From Undaria pinnatifida (taxonomy: Eukaryota > Sar > Phaeophyceae > Laminariales > Alariaceae): a stretch of 64,000 nt of DNA. The notes under the pieces were generated by a model. That model saw only the letters and a list, made by a program, of their open reading frames with translations, had not been told where the DNA came from and ran no database searches. Both the position numbers and the translations under genes were made by a program. The stretch is taken from positions 1,746,936 to 1,810,935 of the forward strand of contig JABAKD010000020.1 of assembly GCA_012845835.1 (NCBI GenBank). Reading direction: 5' to 3'. This document shows, piece by piece, positions 45,259-57,200 of this stretch (position 1 is the stretch's first letter; every line of letters begins with the position of its first letter).

Positions 45259-48200
45259 ATGAGGATGCGCGGAGCGCTCCTGTTGGCCATGGTAGTTCAA
45301 TCGCGAGCCTTCGTGGTTGCTCCTTCTGCTCGAGTTCGTCTCGGAACATCCCATCCGCGAGCAAGCACCTCTGCAACAGCGATGGCGTACGACGTCAAAT
45401 ACTCACCAAACAGATGGAGAGATGACGCAGATGATATCGAGCCTGGCTTCGGAGGCATCTGGCCCGGTGATCCCGACGCCAAAACCCACAAGGCGAGAGA
45501 TCCAACCGCTGCGCTTTCCCTTCAAGTGTTCATGTTTGACATGCTGTTTACCTGTTCATGATGTGTTAGCCGGTACCAGGTACGTACATGATACACTCTG
45601 GTTACATGTCGCCACCAAGCACCAAACCACAGCCGATGTATCACAAATTACTGCAGGGGCGGTAGGTTGTGGTGCATGCAAGCCGCAGCGTGTGCCAACG
45701 GGAGTCAAAGCTAGGGCTGGGATGGAACAAGCGCGCAGTCTTTGTCGTGACAATGGCTACGGCTTTGTCCAGCGTCACGAAAATGGTTCAGCATTGTGTG
45801 TTGTCTTCACTTTGATTGAACCGTTATTTCTACCCAACGACACCATCCATCAGTACATCAGTACACCCAGCGTTCGTGCCGATTCTTGATCCTAGAGGGA
45901 GATACAAATTCTGTGGTCACCCGCTGTGAGACAGAGTAAAGCAAACAGTCGCAATTTATCGAGGTAAAGAAAGTAAAATGCTAGCGTACCGGGCACAAGA
46001 ACACAAACAACCAAACAAGCTAGACCACACCATAAAAACAAGAAAAATGAATATTTTCGTGAAGCCGCAGCGTGTGCCAAAGGGAGTCAAAGCTACGGCT
46101 GTAGTCTAATGGAACAAGCGCGCAGCCAATGTCGTGACAATGGCTTCTCGGCTTTGTCCAGCGTCACAAAAATGGTTCAGCGTTGTGTGTGTGTTGTCTT
46201 CACTTTGATTGAACCGTTCTTTCTACCCAACGACACCATCCATCAGAACATCAGTACACCCAGCGTTCGTGCCGATTCTTGATCCTAGAGGGAGATACAA
46301 ATTCTGTGGTCACACACTCACACACCACTGCTGTGAGACAGCAGTAGTGAGGCAAACAGCAGTCGCAATTTTTCCCCATCCGCCGGAGGATGAAAAGACA
46401 AAAAAAAAAAAAAGTCGCAATCTATCAAGGTAAAGAAAGTAAAATGCTTCGTAGCGTAGCTGGGCACAACACAAACAACCAAACAAGTTAGACCTACTCG
46501 TACTACTATGGAAATTTTTTGAGCGATTATTTCATTATTTCTGGCGATTATTTTTGTACCAGGTACTAGTTTTGAGGCTCCAGAAATAAGGGGCGTCCAT
46601 TATAGCGTCTGATTTTCGGAAAGTGGTTTTATGTTGAATTGGTCGGTCTTGTTTTGCCGTTTGCCTTTTTTTTTGAAAATCTGGCACGTACACTGTCGCC
46701 CGCGACGTTAGGTCACCACCGCCTGTGCTGCTGTCTGCTGCCGTGCTGCTGCTGTGCTGCTGCTGTGGTGCTGCTGTGGTGGTTTTCATGGTGGTGGTGG
46801 TGCTGCTGTCACGTTTGTGTGAGGACGAAGCTCTGTCTCACACACGACAAGCGCGGTGTGCTGTCGTATGTGTCACAGTGATTCTTTGTTGTGGGTGATG
46901 GGTGACGTGTACAGCAGACAGGTATCGTACCAGGTACAGAATAGGCAGTGGTGACATGTGATACTTGGTACGAGGTAGCAAGAGTATCCAAAAGTCAAAT
47001 AATCCCAGTTCTGAGAGGTTGGAAGAGCTGTTATTCTGGGCTCAGAAATCACCAGATCCGCTGATTTCTGGCCTCGAATATTTCTGAACCCAGAAATAAC
47101 GATAATTTCTGGTCCCATAGTGGATGGTTTTTATTTTTGGCGTCGGAGATCCCTGTAATAATCGCTGAAAATATTTCCCATAATAGTTGACTTACACCTT
47201 ATTTTTTTGTCTTGTATACAATATGGATAATTGTGTAAGGCTGACTCTTACAGGAGACGAAACCGGAAAACAGAACTGGCATGCACTTCTGTTTTTTGTT
47301 TGGCCCAGATTCTTATATCGCGTTTCGTCTTTTGCAATTTTTCAATTCTTGTAAAATATTATTACGAGCACGGTGTCTCGTGCATGCCGGGGTTTCGTTT
47401 GCGTTGGGAGGGCGTGAGGGAGGGAGTAAGGGGTGCGGAACCTCGTCCGAATTGAGTTAGCTTCTCATGTTCCTTCGACGTACGTATGCATGATGCTCCA
47501 ATTTATCAAGGTAAAGCAATTGAAATTCTAGCGTACCGGGTACGAGTACACAACCAAACTAGCCAGACCATAGAAATTTGAAAATTACGTTAGGGCCCAG
47601 ATTTAGGGCCCAGATTAACGAAGACCACGGAAAATCGCAATTCGATTTCTTTTTTGTTAATTGATGAAAAATACACGAAAAATTCAACTCTGGTTCTTAT
47701 CAAGGAACGGCGTAGTGCGTTCTAGAATTTAAAAAACGCAAAACGGTCGACGAACACCCGTGGGCAACGACCGAGGCCCTGGAGCGCCGCGACCAGCGGT
47801 AGATTGGGTTTGCCGGCAGCGGCTAGGAGGCTATGGCCCTAGGCGTCTCTTGGATGGGCCGGTGCCACCCCGCTGCCCGACATGGGCAGCAGCGACGGGG
47901 ATATAGCAGTCGAAGGCGAAGTCGTGATGTGACAGTTGGTCGTGTAACTTTCGAGGTGCAGGGCGACGAAAAACTGGGTTTGCGGCGGTCTCGACTGTTT
48001 TCGAGGCGTCGCAGGCGGCCTAGGCTGTGCCAAGGGCCTTTGGAGGCCGCGCTGCGCTGCTCCGGTGGTCCTACCCCTCGCAATGGTGGCTTCTCGCCCT
48101 TCAATCAGCCGACGAAATGGCACCAATTCGCGTGGCCGGCTTCGGTTACATAGAACATGCCATGCCTAGGTGCACAAACTCCCCAAATTGAATTATTTTC

Positions 48201-51200
48201 GACTAAATTCGACCACATATATTTTTTTTTCAACTTTTTTATTGAATTTGATTTTGCGTAGTAATGCTGAGAATGCCGACTTGGTGATTCATTTTTTGAC
48301 CAATCAGATGCAAATTACATTAAGTTAAAAGAAATAAAAATCGAATTCATATTTGGCAAGTTCCTCGTTAATTCGGGCCCTTAACGAAGAGCACGGAAAA
48401 TCGTAATTAGTTTTCTTTTTTGTTTTTACGTTCATGAAAAATACGCGAAAAATTAAACTCTGCTTCTTATCAAGGAACGGCGTAGTGCGTTTTAGAATTT
48501 AAAAAACGCAAAACGGTCGACGAACATCCGTGGGCAACGACCGAGGCGAGCGTTGGCTCGCGTCCTGCCCGGAGCGCCGCGGCTAGCGGTAGATTGGGTT
48601 TGCCGGCAGCGGCTAGGAGGCTATGGCTCTAGGCGTCTCTTGGATGGGCTGGTGCCACCCCACTGCCCGACATGGGCAGCAGCGATTGGGATATAGCGGT
48701 CGAAGTTCTGAGCGAAGTCGTGATGTGGTAGTTGGTCGTGTTACTTTCGAGGTGCAGGGCGACGAAAAACTGGGTTTGCGGCGGTTTCGACTGTTTTCGA
48801 GGCGTCGCAGGCGGTCTACGTTGTGCTAAGGACCTTTGGAGGCCGCGCTGCGGCTGCTCCGGTGGTCCTACCTCTCGCAATGGTGGCTTCTCGCCCTTCA
48901 AACAGCCGACGACATGGCACCAATTCGCGTGGCCGGCTTCGGTTACATAGAACATGCCATGCCTAGGTGCACAAACTCCCCAAATTGAATTATTTTCGAC
49001 TGCATTCTACTAAATAAGTATTTTTTTTACTTCCTTGTTGAATTTGATTTTTCGTAATATTCTGAAAATGCCTCCTCGGTGATTCATATTTTTACCAATC
49101 TGATGCAAACTTAATTCACTTCTAAAAAAGAACATCGAATTTCAATTTGGCAAGTTCCTCGCTAATTCGGGCCCTTATGATATTTTGAACATTGATATTT
49201 TATATAAATTGGTTCAGGATTATCGATCATTGTGTGAGGCTGACTCTTATGGGAGACGAAACCGGAAAACAGAATTGGTATGATATGCACTTCTGTTTTT
49301 CGTTTGGCCCAGGTTCGCATATCGATTTTCGTTTTGCAATCTTATGGTGTTTCGTGCTTCGTGCATGCCAGGGTTTCGTTTTACTTTCACTTGCGAGGAC
49401 GTTGGAGGGAGGGAGTAAGGGATACCTCCGAAAGGAATTGGCTCCCCATGTTCCTTAGACGTATGTATGATCCTCAGGCTTGTCAATCTGCTGGAGCATC
49501 AAGGCAAGGACCAACCGCAGGCACTGCAATGTAGTAGCCCGTGCGCTGGTTAGAGCGGCGCGTGCGCTTGTGCTTGTGTCCGTTTTCGGCTCCCTTATCC
49601 CCTGCGTCTTCGCGTGTCGCTTTGTGTGGCACACACAAGCAAGCAGCAGCAAGCAGCTGTTGGCGTTGCAGAGAGCTCAAGCACACAACGACAGCAGCAG
49701 CCAAGAGCATGCGGTGTAGCCGATGGCTCGCCATCACCGGAGTCTTGAATCCCCAGCTACCGCTATATGCCGCAATGCCGTGTCCGACACTGGAGAGTAG
49801 ATACCGAGAGAGTATGATATGATGTACGGGTGGTGTGGCCCGGCGCGTTATGCCTCCCGTGTTGGGCGCAAAACCTCAGTTTCGTTCGGGTTTTGGAACC
49901 GTACAGAACTGGTGCCTGGTTTCGTCTGGCCAGGGCGTTTCCGTTCGAAGTACCTCGTACAGATTTTTTTTTCGAGATTTCTGTTTTTGTTTAATCGACA
50001 TGAGTCGATTAATCGGAAATGGCAAAACATTCCTCCTCGATCTCTCTACAAACCGTGTTCTGTTTTCCGGTTTCGTCTCCCATAAGAGTCAGCCGAAGCT
50101 TGAAACGTAGATAATCTGAATGAATATACCTTTGGAAGGCATCTTTGATCAGGGTATACATACAGGCGTCCCCTGTGGAGTAGTAGGTGAATTTCGCGAA
50201 TCTCGTCTCACCACAGTCAAATGTGAGTTCAAATCCTTCCGAGAGCATACTCGTGCGTTGTAGGGACTTCGTCTTGCGTAAGAATCCAGGGCCTTCCCCG
50301 GGGTTTTTCCCGCGGGATTGTACGTGGTTCGTGCAAAATGCGAAATCCCGTATACCGTGTCCCGTGGTCCCGTGATAAATGCAAAACCCCGTATTCCGTA
50401 TGACGTGTCCCGTGATAAATGGGAAATCCCGTATCCCGTATCCGGTGGTCCCGTGCAAAAAGCAGAATCCCGTTCCCGCACAAACGCGACCCGCGCAAAT
50501 ACTCAAAAGCCCGGTCCCGCATAAACAAATCCCGCGACAAAGTTAAAATCCCGCATTCCGTAAATAAAAGAACGAGGAATCCCGACGTTTGTCCAGCTCG
50601 CTCTCCCGCGAAGGACAGACTAATGCGATATACACGGAATTGCCAAGTCACCGGTTCAATTGTCAGGTCAAAAGCTTTTTTTTTCCGTTTTTTTTTCGAA
50701 CCATTTACGTCCAATCCTGGTGTGAGTCCCCCTCGCGCCCTAACATAACGCCGCGAAAACACCAAAGAAACCCTCTTTTGTGTTTCAAGTTTAAAGGGCT
50801 GAGAGAGGTCCGAGCGCGGAGCAGACGGCATACACCCGGCCCTGACCGACATAGCATGAACACTAACGAGGCTGTTGCTAGCGAGGTAGCAGCGCCTGCT
50901 GCCAGCGAGGCATCAGCGCCTGCTGCGGGCCAAGAGTCCGTTGGTGTCGGGCTTGCAGGACCTGATGGTCTTCCTGTGGCCAAACCTGCCGGCTCGGCTG
51001 CTGCAGGAGTACAGGTTGGCACACTACCAAGCTCCAAGACGTTGCGCTCGTCAAAATCCTGTCGACTCCCGTCGTGGCCGCATCCCGCACGGGGAGTCCC
51101 GCCGTGGCCGGATCCCGTACAAAAACATCGTTCAGGCCCGTGGTTGCCGGATCCCGTACAAACAGAATATTGCGGTCCCGTGCTTGCCGGATCCCGTAGA

Positions 51201-54200
51201 AAATTTACCGTTCAAATCCCGCGGCAACGCGGGATTTGGTCCCGAGGCCAAAAACCGGTCCCGGGAAAGGCCCTGTAAAATTTGACGAGCGGAAAGCGCC
51301 CGAGCGTGAGTTAGCAAAATTCAAAATTCGATGAAAATCGACGGTTAAAAAAGTTTAAAAGCGAGAATGGTGGAATGCTGAACCCTATGCGCAACAAAAC
51401 TGAAGGCATGTACCGGGGGGAAGGGAAGATGCCTGTGACAATGGCTTGTCCAGAAGATCGCCGAGAGTAAAATTTCTTACGGGTTGAGCTGGGGAGTAAA
51501 ATAGTTCCAGGTATGAGAGAGCGAGTTAGTGGAGATGAACTGTCATTGAGGAGAGGGGTAAGGGTAAGGCGGGTAGGAGACAAGCAAAGCATACACGGCA
51601 CACGGCAGCGTACATATGCGGGCATCCATGTTTCCATTATTGTTTTTATCGTTCAACCGCGGGCGGTGCTATGTATGATGAACAGCATGGCTGGGTGCTG
51701 GTTGGGGCAGATGAGGTTGACATACATGTCCAGCCAAGATACAGATCAAAGGATGCGATCCCCCTTTGCGATGATACTGGGAGGGGTCCTATTTCGGCGC
51801 ACAGTCACGTCCTTGGTCCTGCTATAAAATATGCGACGCCCCTCTTGCACGCCCCCCTTCGTCTGATTACGTATGCCAGGCACGTGAGTACTCGTATCAT
51901 ACCGGTGTGGAGTGTACCGGGTATGCTAGATTTCTTACTTGAGATAGGCTGTGTCGTACACTAACTTCAGTATAACAGTTCTCGAGTTTCTTTTTCTCCC
52001 GTAATTTTTACGCTAGGTTTCTCGCGGGGACGTTCTTAGGGGCCAGTTTTAACGATTTAAGAAACATCCATTTTAGGAAAATAAATAAATCTCATTTGGA
52101 TTTGATTGGTCAAGACACGCAACACCATTAAATAATCCGATTTCGGGGTAGTTGAAGTTTGAATCGAACGAAGAAAATGAAAAGTCTCGAAATGCTTTTG
52201 GGGGGGGAAATCCAAATCCAATTTGGGAGTTGGCTGAACTTGACGTGGCATGCTTGCGGCAGGACAACAGACCCGGGGCAGCCTGGCGTGATTTTTGGCC
52301 GCATCGACCACCACAATCAACGCGATAAAACGCGAACCTCAACGAGAGGCGACCGAGGCAAGAGCCGCGCCCACGCCTGCAGACCATAGAACATCGTACT
52401 CCGGCGGTGGCGCCTCAAAAACTACCATGGCGGCCGCGATCCCATTTTTTTCACCAGCTGGCTTTGCCAAACGGCACGAAAACAGACCCAACGAGCCAAA
52501 AACACGAGTATTCAATCAAGAGTTCGATAGCTTCATCGCCGTCGTTGCTCCGCGCGCGGCGTGTTGAGGCTCCCTCCACCCACCCAAGAGACACTGGGGG
52601 TGATGGCTTCCTAGCCTGGGCCGCCAACAGAAAGGAGAGGCTTGTGGCGGCGCTCACGCGACGACGCAAGCCGTCGCTCTTGTCTACTCTCGTCGGTGGT
52701 CATCAGCAGGGCGTTGTGTGACTTGCTGCGTTATTTCGATTTCCCACGTATTTGCAGAACAATGCGCCCTTTCCCCGATAAGAAGTAACTCAGTTTTTTT
52801 CGCGAAATCAAATCCGAATTGCATTATGTTTTTCCTAATTAGTTTTCTTTTTAGTCGTTAAACCTGACCCTTATGGGAGGGCCTGTAGCGTTTTTGTTGT
52901 TCTTCTTGCATTAAGTCGCATAATCAAGTCCGTTGTCACAGGACAGGCTCCATCACTCTGGAGTGGAACAATACCCCGCGCAAAACAAAACAAACCAAAA
53001 ATGATACCGGTACACGTGTACCAGGCGTATCATAGCTGAAGCAAGCCGTACATCCGCCAAAGAATATAAAAGTGAAGTCGAAAGTCAGCGTACATACGCA
53101 ACAGGTCCATACTGGTACATACGTTTCAAGACTCGCAGCTGAAACCGACTACACTCATGCCACCCAAGAAACCATACCAATGCATGGCCCGTCTAGGAAG
53201 AATGTATGACGTTTTCCCCAAATCATGTGGGAATTGATTGCGAGTGACTGACTTACCCCCTGGTCCTAATGAAAACACCGTTGGAAAGCTCTGTTCCAGG
53301 CGGAGGTTTCGATTGGAGCGTTTTTTTTTGTTTTTTTTTCCGCGATCCGCGCGAAAATCGCGATTTCGTCCAGATTTTGTGAGATTTTCCCTAGTTTTAT
53401 TTTGTCGAGTGTGGGGTCCATATGTATATATATATATATTGATACCGGTTTTAAACAGATCTCGCCGAGGCGCTCACAACAACCGAACTAATGTCTGGAT
53501 TCGCCTGTTACTTATCGAGAAGGGGCATAAAAGGTTCTCCGGACAGCGCTCAGTGCATAGTTTTTTGGGGAGTACTGGAACAATAGATTGTAACAAACTC
53601 GCCGGATTCGGGCGAATTGAACCTGCACCCGAGACCGTGTTTTTTTTGTTTTGAAGAAAACATTATTTAAGCGAGATATCGCCTGCCGAAGTTTCCGCTG
53701 GTGTAAACAGCCACACACCACCCGCAACACCACCGGGCGGCGATGTTGGTTGGTATTTATTGGTGTCTCTCTGTTGGTGGTGGTAATGATCTAGTGCTTT
53801 TGCATGTGATTACGAGACGAAAGTTTACGATTGCGGAGTAATTTTGTTAAATTCGGGTCAATTATTAGCCGTGTCGGGGTAATTTTTGCCGAAATGTGGC
53901 CAATTCCGCTTCTTTTTTTTTCAACACCGGACTTCGATTTCTCTCGACCCAGCGATTCGAGCCAGCTTTGTTTCACGTGTCAACCCTCAAAATTGAGCGA
54001 GAACAAGTGGGGGTCATGCCTTGACAATTTTTGCCCGGGCGGACCATACAAATCCGAGAAGAATGAAAAAAAAAAAATGCTAAGGATAAAATAAAAGAAA
54101 GAGAGAAAGAGAAAACGGAGCAAGGGTAATATTAGGTACGAAGTAAGTTACGTAGACTCGCTTGCAGGGGAGGGTGTAGCGAGCCGTGGTAAGGCAAAGC

Positions 54201-57200
54201 TACACAACGCTACGAAAAATAATTAAAGCGCGTCCGATCTAAGCAAACCAAATGAAATAAGACAACCACGCATATGTATGTACTTTGAAGTACGACAACT
54301 GTGACCACGGCTTGTCCAGAAGGTCGCTGACAATAAAACCTCTCAACAGGTGCGAGTTGAGGTGGAGAGTAAGCGTGATGTTAAAACAAAGGTAGTAAGT
54401 GAATACGTACGAGCTCGCCTGCTGGGGCGGGGTGGCAAAACAATAGCAGCCAACCAAGCAGCCATCGCTTTAAATACGCATGCGCACGGAAGACCCAAGT
54501 TTATCTCCATCGGAAAAGAAACAGAGAAAATAAAAGGTGAGAAAAACAAGCAAGGAAAGGAAAGGAAAGGAAAAACACCATGGTAGCAGATCCTGGAAAC
54601 TGGCTGAAAACGGCATTGGGCACATAGATGGCGTTAAGTGCATAGATGACACTTGAAAGAGAACGTATTGTAGCAAGGCGCAGAAGTCCGGGCGGCCTTA
54701 CGCTAGCTACTTACGGCCATGGAAAGGCACATATATATCAACGAACGCTAGCTACTTACGGTCTTGGGAAGGCCCACGAATTTCAAGACGATGATGACCA
54801 GACCCAGACTTCAGTCTTTTGGGCAGCCCCCCCCCCCGCCGCGTATAGATGCCGACGTTGGGTGGCGCCTGCGGCCTTCGCGTGTCGCTCTGCAGCTGTA
54901 CGGCTCTCAGCGTCGTGCCATTTCCACATGAAAACCTGCTGCCCGAACTCGATGCGTCAAAACCATCTGCCGGCCTTCTGTACAGCCTTTCGCCACCCTT
55001 CGAAGTTCATGCCAAGTTCCGTCAAGCTTCCTCCAAGCGCACCGTCCAATCATTCTCTTGCCCCCCTGAGTATCCCTTACCCCCAACCGACTCCCCAGAC
55101 ACCACCCTCTGTGGCAGGCTGTCCTCTCCCGTACGTGCGACGAATCCCGCGTACATATCCTCCGCTTCCGCACTGTTGCCTCAATGCTCCCGGAGTCTGT
55201 CTTGGCAAGCGCGTCGGCGTACAAGAGGGTGTGGTCGTCGCGCTTCCGTTTCCGCCAGCCGAGGCATCGGAGGAGCATGGAGTGTAGTCATGTGCCGGTA
55301 CCCGATAGAGCAGTACCTGCGAGGCAGAGGCCCACCAGATACCGGGCATAAGTCTACTGGTCTGGGCATAAATCTACTGGTACACTAATGCCCTTGACAG
55401 AGTCTACCCAGCTACCTGCAATGCGGCAGACAGCAGTACTGTTGTTCTGTCTCGGGGTGATATTATAGTACGACGTACAAAGCGCTCTGCTCCGCGGGCG
55501 GCATTCGTCGCCCGCTATGATCGCTCAGGAAGAAAATAGAACCAACTATGTGAAGCGGACAATGATCCATGGTTGATTGCTGATTGCAGGGGGTGCAAAC
55601 TGGCGGCTTGAAAGTGCTTAGAGCCCCGGCGCCGCCCTCCAGGAAAACAACCCGGAGGCCACATGCACGAGCATTACCATATTTCTTGCGATGTTCTATA
55701 TCTCTCTCGAAGTCTTGCCTGCTCGTGTTACAGAGCTTTTGTCTTTCGTCTAGGACGACGAATCGGCACGGACATTCGTGGGTGTGCTGGTCTTCGATGG
55801 GTGGACTGAACATTTTAACGCACATAATAATGTGTTTCAAGCGCCAGCAAAGAGACGGCTGTTTGTGGTGACGTCAGTCGCACCTTAAGATATTCCAGAC
55901 GAAAAAAAGTATATTACGGCTAGACGCGATCCGTCACAGGCCTGAGTGTCAGCGGTATTTGGAAAAACCCAAATTAGTTATTGGTGGTTTACAACGCAAT
56001 ATTCAAAGGCAAGAACAAAGAGGCAACAAAGGAACAAATTGTGGCTCTGGGCAACACTTTCGCTCTTGTCTGGTTGCTTGCTTTGTTGCCATCTGGTCGA
56101 GGCGCACGCATTGCTGCATGTGCTTTGATGCTCTGTGTAGGGTTGATAGCAGGCTGTTCTGCTGCGCGTGCGGTAGCTAAATACTGTGGTTATCGGAGCT
56201 TGGTCTGTGCCTGCTGTGCGCAAAAGAAGCAGCTTCACAACGAAAAAAGCCGACAAGCCAGAAGAGAACAAAATACAGTCTATGCGTGGTCCATGGATCG
56301 AACCGGAAAAATATTTTCCTTGTCGGCAATTAAGAGCTGAGAGTAAGCCGAGAGGCCCGAAATTTGCCGAGTCAGGCCTACGGATGCACCGGCATTAGAG
56401 TAAGTGAGTCTGCAGTAGGCGTACATCCTGCATCCTATGTACCTGGCATAGACTACAGACGCGGGATACGGTAGAGGTTCACGGCCTTTTTTCTGAGATT
56501 CCTCAATTTGGGAGCTTAAGACATGTCCCTCCCAAAACCTGATTTGGAGAAAAATTATAAAAGTTCTATATACGTACCACCGGATGAAAAATCCCATGGC
56601 CACTAGGTACACAACGAGGATCATGCCAAAAAAAAAAAAATGTCGTATTTCCGACGATTTTGGGTTAAGGAGCTCCCCGTCATTCAGACACCATTTCGGA
56701 CGAAAACTGCTACTTCTATCGTATAGACATGCGTCTAAACTATTACCGCGTTTTAGCTGGTCGGTGTTACTCGCCCGATTCCTTACGCGGCGGCTGATAA
56801 CCTTTTCTTTGGTTTTCAAGACTTGTTTTTAGGTAGGGACGCTTGCGTTCCCCTTTTCGACCCCTTTTCGACTTGCGACACCCCCGGGGATTTCGAGCCA
56901 GCCTTTTCTCAAGAGGAAACTTGCACGATTATGACACTTGTTGCACAAAAAATAGAAATATTCCGAGTTGATGTGTCGTCATAGCGGAAAGGGACGCCAA
57001 CCCGCCAACAGCGAACGGTGGCGTTAGATCTGCACGTTGCGCCGCCGTCCCCGTGAACAACCAATGGCTCAACCGCTGGGTGTTTGTTGTAGCTGTTATT
57101 AGCGAGCTATACTGGAGGTTGATTCAGCATTCAGCGGCCTGCTTCCGGCCTATGCGCAGCCCGCCAAAGTACTGTTGGTGCTCGCGATCATCGTGCCGAG

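Noticed and set aside
47833-48153. 106-codon ORF in GGGCCC element copy 1
   Set aside because: The frame is not kept in copy 2 (shorter, shifted) or in the inverted copy 3, so there is no sign of selection on it.
50589-51278. 229-codon plus-strand ORF
   Set aside because: It covers C-rich tandem repeats and an Ala-rich stretch inside the ferredoxin intron; no domain and no transcript signal.
54646-55287. 213-codon plus-strand ORF
   Set aside because: It is antisense to the LINE-like relic and Pro/Ser-rich by composition.
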